DNA of 34,693 nucleotides from Bacteroidales bacterium UBA1711 (GCA_002317325.1 DCJB01000062.1:1-34693), one strand, 5' to 3'. Shown: positions 8,575-17,225, counted from the first letter of the stretch. Notes: generated from the letters alone by a model not told the origin. A program made the numbers and translations.

Positions 8575-9324
8575 CTACTCGGCCTCGACGTGCGGAGGTA
8601 TGACCCCCTCTTCTTGAAGCTTCTTATAGGTCTTCTCGGCAGCCAGTTGCTCGGCAGCCTTAATGGAAAACTCAATGGCGTGTTCGTGAGGCTCTCCGCT
8701 GATGAGGACCCTCACATCGTACTGTCTGCGGGCCTCGCCTTTCTTGGAAGAGGCGTGCATGACCTCGAAGGAAATCTTCTTGTGGCACTTCTGCCCCCAG
8801 TCAATGAGCTTGCTCTTGAAGTTCCATTCTGTGTTGGCCATGGTATCCACGTCAAGGTAGGTGTTGATGAGCTTGTCAACTATGATTCGGCGGGTGAACT
8901 TGTAGCCTTTCTCAAGGTAGATGGCTCCCACCAAGGCCTCAAAAGCATCACCGTCAATTGACTTGAAGACGCCTTGCGACTCTTTGTTGTACTGTATCAG
9001 CTGCGAGAGACCTATGCGCTGCGCCAGCTTGTTGAGGTTGGCACGACTCACCAGCTTCGAACGCATCTCGGTGAGGAAGCCCTCCTCGCGCCGGGGATAC
9101 TTCTTGTAGAGATACTCGGCCACCACGGCACTCAGCACGGCATCGCCAAGATACTCCAACCGCTCGTTGTTCACCTTTCTCCCCTGCCCCATGTCCAATG
9201 ACTTGGACTTGTGGATGAAGGCTATCTGATAGAGACTGGTGTTGCGGGGCGTAAAGCCCAAGATGTTTTTGAAGAAAAGGTAAAATTCTCGGTGTTCGCC
9301 TCTATAACGAAAGAAATTCAGCAT
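8575..9324 (-). CDS. rnc: Ribonuclease III
   Basis: Double-strand-specific endoribonuclease that processes rRNA precursors and structured mRNAs. The ATG at 9324 is chosen because it lies one base after the fabF stop and gives MLNFFRYRG and 249 residues; the longer open frame runs back into fabF. The nuclease signature NERLEYLGDAVLSAVV is intact, and the second catalytic cluster (GDAFEALVGAIYLEKG) is present. A dsRNA-binding domain fills the C terminus from about residue 165 (FEVMHASSKKGEARRQY through AAEQLAAEKTYKKL). It is last in acpP-fabF-rnc. Its stop is only five bases from the convergent HhH gene stop, leaving no room for a terminator. Confidence 0.95.
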   Translation of the reverse strand: MLNFFRYRGEHREFYLFFKNILGFTPRNTSLYQIAFIHKSKSLDMGQGRKVNNERLEYLGDAVLSAVVAEYLYKKYPRREEGFLTEMRSKLVSRANLNKLAQRIGLSQLIQYNKESQGVFKSIDGDAFEALVGAIYLEKGYKFTRRIIVDKLINTYLDVDTMANTEWNFKSKLIDWGQKCHKKISFEVMHASSKKGEARRQYDVRVLISGEPHEHAIEFSIKAAEQLAAEKTYKKLQEEGVIPPHVEAE

Positions 9325-9325
9325 A

Positions 9326-10570
9326 CTAATATTTGCGAAATGCCAAACAGGCATTGTGTCCGCCGAAACCGAAAGCATTGCTGAGGGCGAAATCTACACG
9401 GCGGCAGGTAGGCTTGTTGAACGAGAAATCCAGCGGGGCAATGTCGGGGTCATCTGTGAAGTGGTTGATGGTGGGCGGAACAACATCATTCTTGACCGCC
9501 AAGACCGTGGCTATGGCCTCCACCGCCCCCGCCGCACCCAAGAGGTGACCCATCATGGACTTGGTGGAGTTGAGCGTCAGGGAACGAGCATGGTCGCCAA
9601 AGAGCGAGACCACCGCCTTGGGTTCGGACACATCACCTATGGGTGTGGAGGTGCCATGCGTATTGATATGGTCCACGTCGGTCAACGACATACCGGAGTC
9701 CTCTACCGCCAAACGCATTGCATTCATGGCACCGAGCCCCTCAGGATGGGAAGCCGCCACATGGAACGCGTCGGCCGAAAGCCCGCTACCCGTTATCTCG
9801 GCATATATCTTGGCTCCGCGCGCCTTGGCGTGCTCCAGTTCCTCAAGGATAAGGACACCGGCTCCCTCGCCAAGGACAAAGCCGTCGCGGTCTTTGTCAA
9901 AGGGTCGTGAGGCCGTCGCCGGGTCGTCATTTCGGGTCGAAAGCGCCTGCATGGAAGAGAACCCGCCGATACTGCACGGTATTATCGCAGCCTCGCTGCC
10001 CCCGGAAACAACAATATCGGCCTTCCCAAGCCTGATCAGCGTGAAAGCTTCGCTCACGGCTATGGCCGACGACGCACAGGCAGCCATGGTGGAAAAGTTC
10101 GGCCCGCGAAAACCGTACTTGATGGAAATCTGCCCCGCACAAATATCACCTATCGTCTTGGTGACAAAAAAAGGACTAAAGCGAGGAACGAATCCGGTTT
10201 GGGCGTATGAGATTGCCTCACCTTCAAAAGTGCCGACTCCGCCCATGCCGGTGCCGAAAACAACACCCACACGGTCAAGGTTCAGCCCACCTGCCTCTAA
10301 CCCGGCATCCCGGACGGCCTCATCAACCGCCACCAAGCCGTATTGCGAGAAACGGTCAAGCTTGCGAGACTCCTTACGGTCAAAAAAAACGCCGGCATCA
10401 AAGCCCTTTACCTCGGCTGCAATGCGGCATTTGAACTGGGTTGCATCAAAATGTGTAATCGGACCGGCACCGCTCACTCCCCCAAGCAACGCATCCCACA
10501 TCTGCGGAACAGTATTTCCAACAGGAGTAAGCGCGCCGAGACCTGTGATTACAACTCGCTTCAGATTCAT
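9326..10570 (-). CDS. fabF: 3-oxoacyl-[ACP] synthase II
   Basis: Elongating beta-ketoacyl-ACP synthase of type II fatty acid synthesis; it condenses malonyl-ACP with acyl-ACP. The 414-residue length is standard. The thiolase-fold catalytic triad is visible: Cys165 in AACASSA, a first His in NTHGTSTPIGD, and a second His in STKSMMGHLLGAAG. The C-terminal NAFGFGGHN is typical of FabF. It begins 20 bases after acpP, the carrier it works with, and is followed at once by rnc. Threonine before the usual TACASS motif is replaced by alanine, a common tolerated variant. Confidence 0.97.
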   Translation of the reverse strand: MNLKRVVITGLGALTPVGNTVPQMWDALLGGVSGAGPITHFDATQFKCRIAAEVKGFDAGVFFDRKESRKLDRFSQYGLVAVDEAVRDAGLEAGGLNLDRVGVVFGTGMGGVGTFEGEAISYAQTGFVPRFSPFFVTKTIGDICAGQISIKYGFRGPNFSTMAACASSAIAVSEAFTLIRLGKADIVVSGGSEAAIIPCSIGGFSSMQALSTRNDDPATASRPFDKDRDGFVLGEGAGVLILEELEHAKARGAKIYAEITGSGLSADAFHVAASHPEGLGAMNAMRLAVEDSGMSLTDVDHINTHGTSTPIGDVSEPKAVVSLFGDHARSLTLNSTKSMMGHLLGAAGAVEAIATVLAVKNDVVPPTINHFTDDPDIAPLDFSFNKPTCRRVDFALSNAFGFGGHNACLAFRKY

Positions 10571-10590
10571 TGATACTGAATCAGAATAGA

Positions 10591-10827
10591 CTATTTCAAA
10601 TTCTTCTCGATGAAGGAGACTGCATCACCAACGGTGACAATCTTCTCAGCCTCCTCGTCGGGAATCGTGATGGCAAACTCCTTCTCAAGTTCCATTATCA
10701 GTTCCACCGTGTCCAAAGAGTCTGCACCGAGATCATTAGTAAAACTGGATTCCAGCGTAACATCTTTCTCATCAACTCCAAGCTTATCAACAATGATAGC
10801 CGTTACTTTGGTTGTAATTTCAGACAT
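10591..10827 (-). CDS. acpP: Acyl carrier protein
   Basis: Acidic four-helix protein of 78 residues that carries growing fatty acyl chains on a phosphopantetheine arm. The attachment site is Ser37 in [10 protein letters not shown], followed by the acidic recognition helix II (MELEKEF). The C terminus ends with [11 protein letters not shown], as usual. It is the first gene of acpP-fabF-rnc and diverges from purN. The AT-rich upstream region has a candidate -7 element (TTTCTTTG, minus strand, 10864-10871), one base from consensus. Confidence 0.97.
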   Translation of the reverse strand: MSEITTKVTAIIVDKLGVDEKDVTLESSFTNDLGADSLDTVELIMELEKEFAITIPDEEAEKIVTVGDAVSFIEKNLK

Positions 10828-11132
10828 ACTATTCAGTATTTAATTTAATAGATTAACAGGGTGCAAAGAAACGAAAAAAAATTCATATAGTCACACTTTT
10901 TAACTCTTCAACCCGACAACAAACAGACTACATCTCTATTTATCAATCGGATAAATAGAAAAGAATCTTCGTTTTTCGATTCCTCCTGTCCTGCAATTCT
11001 TCCGCTTTTCTTCACTCTTTTCCTCTTCTATTTGTTAATTTTGACATCCTCCCATACCCCGAAATGTTAATTATTGTCGAAATACAACAATTAGAGTATA
11101 TTAGCGTTACTCTATCCAAATATTTGTCTCAC
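10828..11132. other. AT-rich intergenic region between acpP and purN
   Basis: About 305 bases between two divergent genes with no credible open reading frame. It is clearly more AT-rich than the flanking genes and should hold both promoters. A near-consensus minus-strand box lies at 10864-10871. In the purN leader, TAGAGTA at 11092-11098 and TACTCTA at 11108-11114 can form a 7-bp hairpin with a 9-base loop. No T-tract follows it, so it is not a terminator. I see no riboswitch that I can name. Confidence 0.6.
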
Positions 11133-11699
11133 ATGATTAAACTGGCTATTCTGGCATCGGGCAACGGCACCAATGCCCAACAAATTAGCGAATACTTCGC
11201 AGCAAGCAACTCCATCAAAGTGGACTGCGTGATATATAACAGAAAGGACGCATTTGTTGCGGAACGGGCGAAACAACTCAATATCCCCGCCCATTATTTT
11301 GGTCGCAAAGCCTTTTATGAGGACGGGGAGGTCTTGCGCTTCCTTCAACAACGAGAAATTGACTGGGTGATTCTGGCAGGTTTTCTTTGGCTGGTCCCTC
11401 AAGACATTCTTGCCGCTTTCCCCGATAGAATCATCAACATTCACCCTGCACTCCTCCCCAATTATGGCGGCGCCGGTATGTACGGCCATCATGTCCACGA
11501 GGCTGTGATTGCCAACCACGAAAAGGAGAGCGGCATCACCATCCACATGGTTGACAAACAATACGACCACGGCAGGACACTCTTCCAAGCCAAATGCCAA
11601 ATCACAGAAGAGGACACCCCGGACTCTCTCGCTGCAAAGATTCACCTCTTAGAGAAGGAATACTTCCCCCAAGTGATCGAAAGGACCCTGCTCTCATGA
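11133..11699 (+). CDS. purN: Phosphoribosylglycinamide formyltransferase
   Basis: Transfers a formyl group from 10-formyl-THF to GAR in purine synthesis. The start at 11133 gives MIKLAILASGNGTNAQ, the classic PurN N terminus for phosphate binding, and 188 residues; the open frame further upstream adds a non-family extension. Catalytic features visible are IINIHPALLPNYGG (Asn/His), the GMYGHHVHEAVI segment and the Asp in YDHGRTLFQ. The stop overlaps the glycosyltransferase start (ATGA). In Bacteroidota purN is commonly found next to acpP-fabF-rnc, as here. Confidence 0.95.
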   Translation: MIKLAILASGNGTNAQQISEYFAASNSIKVDCVIYNRKDAFVAERAKQLNIPAHYFGRKAFYEDGEVLRFLQQREIDWVILAGFLWLVPQDILAAFPDRIINIHPALLPNYGGAGMYGHHVHEAVIANHEKESGITIHMVDKQYDHGRTLFQAKCQITEEDTPDSLAAKIHLLEKEYFPQVIERTLLS

Positions 11700-12829
11700 A
11701 TATTGGTATCAACACCCGCCTCCTGCTGGCTGGAAAGATGGACGGGATTGGGTGGTTTACTGCCGAAACGGCTAAACGCATTGTACGCTCTCACCCCGAA
11801 CATGAATTTTATTTCTTCTTCGACAGGGATTTTGACCAGCAATTCATCTATTCCAACAACGTCCACCCCGTCAGACTCTCACCCCCCTCCCGCCACCCCG
11901 TGCTGTGGTATGTTTTCTTTGAACACAGCCTCCGCAGGGCGCTCAAGAAATACAATATCGACCTCTTCCTGTCGCCCGACGGCTATATGTCACTCGGAAC
12001 CCGCGTGCCAACACTGACGGTCATCCACGACATCAATTTTGAGCACAGCAAGGACTATCTCAAACCGTCACATCAACGGTTTATGACACATTTCTCGCCC
12101 CAATACGCCCGTTACAGCACCCGCATTGCCACCGTCTCGGAGTTCTCGAAGAGTGACATAGCCGAGACGTACCACATCTCGCCAGACAAAATCGATGTCG
12201 TGTACGACGGAGCTCATGAGGAGTACCACCCGCTCTGTGCAGATGAACAGCAGCTCGTGAGAGTGAGGCACACAAACGGCCGACCATTTTTCATCTTTAT
12301 CAGCACGATTCTCAAACGAAAGAATCTCGCCACGCTGCTCACCGCCTTCGACATCTTCAAGCAGGAGGACGCGTCTGAGACAAAGCTGGTGGTGATTGGC
12401 CACAGGGCCTGGTGGAAAGACGAGTTGGAATTGGCTTATAACTCCATGACGCACAAGGACGATGTAATCTTCATGGGACGGGCGAATCCAGAAGTGCTGG
12501 CTCAAATGCTTGCCTCTGCAATGGCGTTGGTCTATCCCTCTTTTTTCGAGGGATTCGGGATTCCAATACTCGAAGCATTCCATTCGGACACCCCGGTTAT
12601 CACCTCCAACTGTACCTCTATGCCCGAGGTGGCAGGTGATGCAGCCCTCCTTGTGGAACCCTCCGACGCAACCGCCATGGCCGAGGCTATGAAGAAAGTC
12701 GCCTCTGACCAAGAACTCCGAAAAGGGTTGATTGAGAAAGGCCAAAAGCGGAAGGAGGCATTCAACTGGGACAAAACTGCCAGCCTTCTTTGGGACAGCA
12801 TGATGACTACATACAAGCAACAGCAATAA
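11696..12829 (+). CDS. Glycosyltransferase, GT4 (GT-B) family
   Basis: A 377-residue cytoplasmic GT-B fold enzyme. The start at 11696 overlaps the purN stop and gives MNIGINTRLLLAGKMDGIGWF, where the glycine-rich loop after the first strand is typical of the acceptor side. The C-terminal half holds the retaining-GT signature EGFGIPILEA (Glu285 and Glu293) that binds the nucleotide-sugar, followed by TPVITSN and PEVAGDAA. It probably uses a nucleotide-sugar to build an envelope polysaccharide, but no polysaccharide cluster surrounds it and the acceptor cannot be guessed. An AAAGGA stretch lies ten bases before the start, inside purN. Confidence 0.88.
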   Translation: MNIGINTRLLLAGKMDGIGWFTAETAKRIVRSHPEHEFYFFFDRDFDQQFIYSNNVHPVRLSPPSRHPVLWYVFFEHSLRRALKKYNIDLFLSPDGYMSLGTRVPTLTVIHDINFEHSKDYLKPSHQRFMTHFSPQYARYSTRIATVSEFSKSDIAETYHISPDKIDVVYDGAHEEYHPLCADEQQLVRVRHTNGRPFFIFISTILKRKNLATLLTAFDIFKQEDASETKLVVIGHRAWWKDELELAYNSMTHKDDVIFMGRANPEVLAQMLASAMALVYPSFFEGFGIPILEAFHSDTPVITSNCTSMPEVAGDAALLVEPSDATAMAEAMKKVASDQELRKGLIEKGQKRKEAFNWDKTASLLWDSMMTTYKQQQ

Positions 12830-12838
12830 CCGTTGCCA

Positions 12839-14017
12839 ATGAAGATTGTTTGGATTTCTATCGGCTGGCTGTTTTGTTGCCTGCCTACGGTTTACTCACA
12901 AACCGCAGGTGTGGACGCACACACCAATTTGGTGTATAACGGTTCCTTTGAAGAATACCGTATGTGTCCGCGGAAATTGGAGACCAAAGGGGTGCTCACT
13001 ATCGTTGACGGATGGTATCAGCCCACCGCAGGAAGCGCCGACTATTACAACGAATGCGGGAGCAGGGAGTGCGGAGTCCCCAAAAATAAACTGGGCTACC
13101 AAATGCCTCAAGAAGGCAAAGGTTTCTGCGGAATCTACTGCAGCAAGACCGAATACAGAGAATACCTCCAGACACGCCTCCGCCGCCGCCTTCGGCCTGG
13201 AGACAGCATTCGCACAACTTTCTATGTGAGCCTCTCCGAAGAGTCAACAGGGGCAATCGCCACAATAGGAGCCCTATTCACCGAGAATCGTATCACCGAC
13301 ACCATCCGCAGCCTTTTCTTGACGAAAGAGACCCATCACCTCACCTCACAGATTTCTCAAACCATCGCCAAGACATACGCCCCACAAGTCGTCAACCCGG
13401 CCAACCGTCCATTGGACAGTGTTGATGGTTGGCAGAAGATAAGCGGCACTTTTGTGGCAGAGGGGGGAGAACAATATGTAACGTTAGGGAACTTCTTCCC
13501 AATAGAACGCTCCGGATACTCCGAACCCGACACCTTGACACAACTGCTCCCTGGAGCATACTACTACATCGACAACGTCACCATCGAGTGCCTCAACTGC
13601 ACTCCTCCCGAGACAGACGACCAAAACGCAGACTCCAACTTCCTCTCACAGGAACAATCCTCGTTTGACGTTGGTGGCACTTTCGTCTTGAAAGATATTT
13701 TCTTCGAGTTCGACAAAAGCACCCTGCTCCAGCAATCACACTTTGAACTCATGAAACTCATCGCACTGCTCAGAGTCTATCCGAAAATGGAGATAGAGAT
13801 TCAAGGCCACACCGACGACAAGGGTTCAGAGAGTTATAATCTCAAACTATCCGAAGCACGGGCAAAAGCCGTTGCTGACTATGTCATATCCAAAGGAATT
13901 GACGAAAAACGAATCCGATATAAGGGATTCGGAAAGAGTGCCCCCCTGGTCGGCAACGATACCGAAGAAGGACGAGCCACCAACCGCCGTGTCGCCTTCA
14001 AAGTGACGGCCTTCTGA
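12839..14017 (+). CDS. OmpA-family protein with N-terminal jelly-roll-like module
   Basis: A 392-residue exported protein. The ATG at 12839 gives a signal peptide ending at VYSQ; a TTG two codons upstream is less likely. Residues about 28-240 match a Bacteroidota module of unknown function (NLVYNGSFE, then CP, W, YYNECG, VP.N..GYQ, YREYLQ, FYVSLSEES). It looks like a carbohydrate-binding-type beta-sandwich. A short acidic linker precedes a C-terminal OmpA domain from about 275, with FEFDKSTL, GHTDDKGS and LSEARAKAV. These keep the Asp and Arg that bind diaminopimelate in peptidoglycan. The protein probably anchors a surface module to the cell wall. Confidence 0.85.
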   Translation: MKIVWISIGWLFCCLPTVYSQTAGVDAHTNLVYNGSFEEYRMCPRKLETKGVLTIVDGWYQPTAGSADYYNECGSRECGVPKNKLGYQMPQEGKGFCGIYCSKTEYREYLQTRLRRRLRPGDSIRTTFYVSLSEESTGAIATIGALFTENRITDTIRSLFLTKETHHLTSQISQTIAKTYAPQVVNPANRPLDSVDGWQKISGTFVAEGGEQYVTLGNFFPIERSGYSEPDTLTQLLPGAYYYIDNVTIECLNCTPPETDDQNADSNFLSQEQSSFDVGGTFVLKDIFFEFDKSTLLQQSHFELMKLIALLRVYPKMEIEIQGHTDDKGSESYNLKLSEARAKAVADYVISKGIDEKRIRYKGFGKSAPLVGNDTEEGRATNRRVAFKVTAF

Positions 14018-14094
14018 CAACTCTCCCCACCAGCCATACCCGCCGTTCGGCAGATACATTCCAACACTTTTCGACACACAGTCCTACAAACGAA

Positions 14095-14122
14095 AAAAGG
14101 CGGCTCAATTGAGCCGCCTTTT
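14095..14122. terminator. Bidirectional terminator between convergent OmpA genes
   Basis: AAAAGGCGGCTC (14095-14106) and GAGCCGCCTTTT (14111-14122) form a perfect 12-bp palindromic stem around AATT. It is flanked by A-rich sequence on the left and TTTTCTTC on the right. It lies 77 bases after the plus-strand OmpA stop and 24 bases after the minus-strand OmpA stop, so it can end both transcripts. Confidence 0.92.
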
Positions 14123-14146
14123 CTTCATTTCTATAGCGAATTGCCA

Positions 14147-15409
14147 CTATTCAATCACACGGTAGAAGGAGACACGACGGTTGACAGAGAACTTGATGTC
14201 GCCAAAGGCAACAGTTCTGCCCTTCCAGTCAATAGCGAGACGGTCACCATCAACACCGTACTTCTCAATCATGACACGCTTGACTTCTCTAACACGCTTC
14301 TCGGAAAGAGCCATATTGTATTCGTGAGAGGCAGTATAGTCGCAGAAGCCGATAAGGGTCAGCTTGAGGCTGGGGTCATCCTTCATGACACGAGCAATAG
14401 CCTTAATCTTGATGTACTGAGATTCGGGGATTATCCACTGGTCGTTGGGGAAGAGGACCGAGAAAGGAATCGCATAGTAAGTGAGCTGGTCGGCCTTGAG
14501 CTGGTCGATAACGCCCTTGAGGCTGTCGGCAACCTGCTGGCCACGAACCAAGGCCTCTTCTTGGAGTTGCTGATTCTCATTGGTAAGCTGAGCAACTTGA
14601 CCTTCAAGTTTCTGCTCTTCCTGCTTGGCAACTTCCAAATCTCTCTTCAACTGGTTGGCCTGGTTGGTCAGAGCATCGAAACGCTCCTGAGTGAGCATGG
14701 CTCTTTGAGCGGCAGCAGCACGGTCGGCGGGCGTCACACCAAAGTTGAACATATAGCCCACAGTACCGAGGATATTCATGTCATGGAGCTTGTGGTCGGG
14801 TCTCGGAGCGTCGGCGACAACATCGGCTTCTGCCTCAGCATACAAGGTGCTGTGTTTTCCGACCTTGTAGCTGAATCCCAAACCGCCATCAACCATGGTG
14901 GAGACACGGGAGAAGCCGCGAGCATAGTTGTAGCTGTAGCCCAAACCGGCACCGACAAAGAGGTAGATGGAACCTCTGCGGACGGGGTTATAGCCGGCAA
15001 TTGCATCATTGATCGAAAACTTCACCTCAACAGTCCACGCTGCATGGTTATCCATGGTGGCAGTCGTGGGAATGGCCTGACGATCTTTCATGGTACCCCT
15101 GGTGGTCTTGTTGGGGTCGTCACACTTGGCAAACATACTCGGCCAGTTATAACGCATACGCCATGACCACACGTGATTCAATTTCTGCTCGATAGAGAGA
15201 CCAAGACCCGCGTTGAAGCCACTGCCCCAACCCGGTTTCTGAATACCGTAGTACGAATCCACATCAAGCTGCCAGTTGAATGACCCATTGATGCCAATGC
15301 TCCAGTTACTCCAGAATCCGTATCGCGGATACTCGGTGTCCTGAGCAAATGCGCTGGTCCCCAATGCAAGGAAACAGCACAATAATGCAAACTTTGATAA
15401 TTTTTTCAT
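14147..15409 (-). CDS. OmpA-family outer-membrane protein with N-terminal barrel and coiled coil
   Basis: A 420-residue protein with a signal peptide (MKKLSKFALL to FAQ, about 22 residues). Residues about 25-235 are rich in aromatic alternating strands (WSNWSIGINGSFNWQ, WSWRMRYNW), as in an eight-stranded outer-membrane barrel. A heptad-rich helix at about 243-305 follows (KRDLEVAKQEEQKLEGQVAQ), then an OmpA peptidoglycan-binding domain. In that domain the usual HTD is GFCDYTAS, so the Asp is kept but not the Thr; the Arg in LSEKRVREV and NRRVSF are present. A strong Bacteroidota promoter lies about 50 bases upstream, consistent with an abundant structural porin-like protein. Confidence 0.87.
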   Translation of the reverse strand: MKKLSKFALLCCFLALGTSAFAQDTEYPRYGFWSNWSIGINGSFNWQLDVDSYYGIQKPGWGSGFNAGLGLSIEQKLNHVWSWRMRYNWPSMFAKCDDPNKTTRGTMKDRQAIPTTATMDNHAAWTVEVKFSINDAIAGYNPVRRGSIYLFVGAGLGYSYNYARGFSRVSTMVDGGLGFSYKVGKHSTLYAEAEADVVADAPRPDHKLHDMNILGTVGYMFNFGVTPADRAAAAQRAMLTQERFDALTNQANQLKRDLEVAKQEEQKLEGQVAQLTNENQQLQEEALVRGQQVADSLKGVIDQLKADQLTYYAIPFSVLFPNDQWIIPESQYIKIKAIARVMKDDPSLKLTLIGFCDYTASHEYNMALSEKRVREVKRVMIEKYGVDGDRLAIDWKGRTVAFGDIKFSVNRRVSFYRVIE

Positions 15410-15460
15410 CTTTTTATTGCTGTTTATTTTACACTAATATGTCCACTACTTTTAGTTTTG

Positions 15461-15491
15461 CAAAGATACGCACTTTTTCTAAATCAACAAC
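15461..15491 (-). promoter_or_regulatory. Promoter of the minus-strand OmpA gene
   Basis: TATCTTTG on the minus strand at 15461-15468 with GTTG at 15488-15491, spacing 19 bases. Both elements and the spacing match the Bacteroidota primary sigma consensus. The leader to the start codon at 15409 is about 45 bases. Confidence 0.82.
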
Positions 15492-15690
15492 TATTTTTTC
15501 AAAAAACTGTATTATTGCCACTTGCTATCGTTACTAACAATCTTTTCAACAGTCTTATGGATACATTCATAGTTACTTATCCATCAATTGGTTACAAAGA
15601 AATAGCCGCATTTTCAACCTAATCAAATGAAGGATAAAAAAAACGTTCACAGGCACCCGTTTGCCAACGCCCCGCCCCTCATTTCGACAA

Positions 15691-15790
15691 GAAATGTCAT
15701 CCATGAAGGCTCTTTCTGTGGATAACTTTCACCCGCCACACGCTCAGGGGTACGCATTTTTCATTGACAGCACAATATTTATGACATTTC
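15691..15790. repeat. 10-bp inverted repeat upstream of pgi
   Basis: GAAATGTCAT at 15691-15700 and its exact reverse complement ATGACATTTC at 15781-15790, 80 bases apart. The right copy lies about 50 bases before the pgi start. It could be a pair of operator sites or chance. Confidence 0.35.
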
Positions 15791-15840
15791 CGTGTTTAGG
15801 CAGATGACACTCGTCACAAATGCAAGCAATCCATCAAGCC

Positions 15841-17151
15841 ATGAAAGTATCCATCCAAAACGCAAAAGCATTCTTGTCCGAAAAGAATCTCTCAGCCATC
15901 CTTCCCGAAATCGTGTCAGCCAAAGAGACACTGGTGTCCGGCAAGGGCGAGGGGAACGAGTTCCTCGGTTGGGTCAACCTCCCCACCGAAGTGTCTGACG
16001 AGGTCCTCAACACCATCAAGTCCGACGTATCACGACTCGCGCCTAAAAGTGACATTTTTGTCGTCATCGGAATCGGAGGCAGCTACCTCGGAGCCCGTGC
16101 AGTTATTGAGGCCCTCCAGTCGGAATTTGCCGCATTCGCCCCCGACCGCAGCCACCCATACATTATCTATGCTGGCCACACCCTGAGCGAAGACTACTAC
16201 CACCAGCTCCTGGAGCTGCTCGACAGCAAGGACTACTCAGTCGCAGTCATTTCCAAGTCCGGCACCACCACTGAGCCCGCAGTTGCATTTCGCATCATCA
16301 AGGATCACTTGGAGAAGAAATATGGCAAACCCGAGGCCTCCAACCGCATTATCGCCATCACCGATGCCCACAAAGGCGCCCTGCTGGATATCGCCAAACG
16401 AGAAGGCTACCGCACATACATCATACCCGACAACGTGGGCGGACGCTTCTCCGTGCTCACTCCTGTAGGACTGGTACCCATCGCCATGGCCGGCTTTGAC
16501 ATCACCCGCTTGCTCGACGGAGCCAAGCAAATGCGCGAAATATGCCTCAGCAAGAACTCCTACGAGGAAAACCCGGCCCTACTCTACGCCGCCGCCCGCA
16601 ACCTACTCTACCGACAGGGACTGAAGGTGGAAATCTTAGAAAATTATGTCCCCCACCTGAAATACATCAGCGAGTGGTGGAAACAGCTATACGGTGAAAG
16701 CGAGGGAAAGGACGGCAAAGGCATCCTTCCCCACAGCCTCAGCTTCACCACCGACCTCCACTCTATGGGACAGTATGTGCAGGAGGGGGAACGACTGATG
16801 TTCGAGACAGTCCTCAGTTTGGAGAAACCACAGCACCGAGTCGCCATCCCTATCGACGAACAGGACCTTGACGGTATCAACTACCTCACCAACAAAAGCC
16901 TCACAGAAGTCAACCACTGTGCCGAACAAGGCACCACGCTGGCCCATAACGAAGGCAGGGTGCCCGTTCTGCAGATAGCGATCCCCCGCATAGACGAGTT
17001 CGTCCTCGGGGAACTCATCTACTTCTTCGAGTTTGCCTGCGGTGTGAGCGGCTACACCCTCGGGGTCAACCCATTCAACCAACCCGGAGTCGAAGCCTAC
17101 AAGAAGAATATGTTCAAACTCCTCGGGAAGCCCGGCTACAATAACAAGTAG
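15841..17151 (+). CDS. pgi: Glucose-6-phosphate isomerase
   Basis: Interconverts glucose-6-phosphate and fructose-6-phosphate in glycolysis and gluconeogenesis. The start at 15841 (MKVSIQNAKAF) gives 436 residues and aligns best with the N terminus of related Bacteroidota enzymes; an ATG seven codons upstream is also open. The short form (about 440 residues) is typical of Bacteroidota and Firmicutes. Visible motifs are GIGGSYLGARAVIEAL, the phosphate-binding ISKSGTTTEPAVAF, an active-site Glu/His region (LAHNEGR, GVNPFNQPGVEAYKK) and C-terminal Lys. It is followed by a good terminator and appears monocistronic. Confidence 0.95.
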   Translation: MKVSIQNAKAFLSEKNLSAILPEIVSAKETLVSGKGEGNEFLGWVNLPTEVSDEVLNTIKSDVSRLAPKSDIFVVIGIGGSYLGARAVIEALQSEFAAFAPDRSHPYIIYAGHTLSEDYYHQLLELLDSKDYSVAVISKSGTTTEPAVAFRIIKDHLEKKYGKPEASNRIIAITDAHKGALLDIAKREGYRTYIIPDNVGGRFSVLTPVGLVPIAMAGFDITRLLDGAKQMREICLSKNSYEENPALLYAAARNLLYRQGLKVEILENYVPHLKYISEWWKQLYGESEGKDGKGILPHSLSFTTDLHSMGQYVQEGERLMFETVLSLEKPQHRVAIPIDEQDLDGINYLTNKSLTEVNHCAEQGTTLAHNEGRVPVLQIAIPRIDEFVLGELIYFFEFACGVSGYTLGVNPFNQPGVEAYKKNMFKLLGKPGYNNK

Positions 17152-17190
17152 CCCACTGACAAAGAGGCAGCATACACACCAAGAAAATGA

Positions 17191-17225
17191 GGGAGACTGC
17201 GGCAATGGCGGTCTCCCTTTTCTTC
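17191..17225 (+). terminator. Rho-independent terminator of pgi
   Basis: GGGAGACTGC (17191-17200) pairs with GCGGTCTCCC (17208-17217), ten pairs including one G-U, with a seven-base loop. A TTTTCTTC tract follows. It lies 40 bases after the pgi stop and just before the convergent ssb stop. Confidence 0.88.

Larger units (their letters stand above)
15410..15840. other. Intergenic region between ompA-type gene and pgi
   Basis: About 430 bases without a credible gene. The left part is AT-rich and holds the promoter of the minus-strand OmpA gene. Further right are a perfect DnaA-box 9-mer (TTATCCACA on the minus strand, 15717-15725) and a 10-bp inverted repeat (15691-15700 and 15781-15790). I could not identify a convincing promoter for pgi. 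No RNA gene is recognised. Confidence 0.6.

Noticed and set aside
11092..11114. Hairpin in the purN leader as a riboswitch or attenuator
   Set aside because: Only a 7-bp AU-rich stem with a large loop, no T-tract and no conserved aptamer that I recognise.
15764..15792. Sigma70-like TTGACA upstream of pgi
   Set aside because: There is no matching -10 at 16-18 bases, and the primary promoters in this genome follow a different consensus.
15410..15840. Possible replication origin (AT-rich, one DnaA box)
   Set aside because: Only one perfect DnaA box, no cluster, no 13-mer array, and no dnaA or dnaN nearby. Better described as an intergenic regulatory region.
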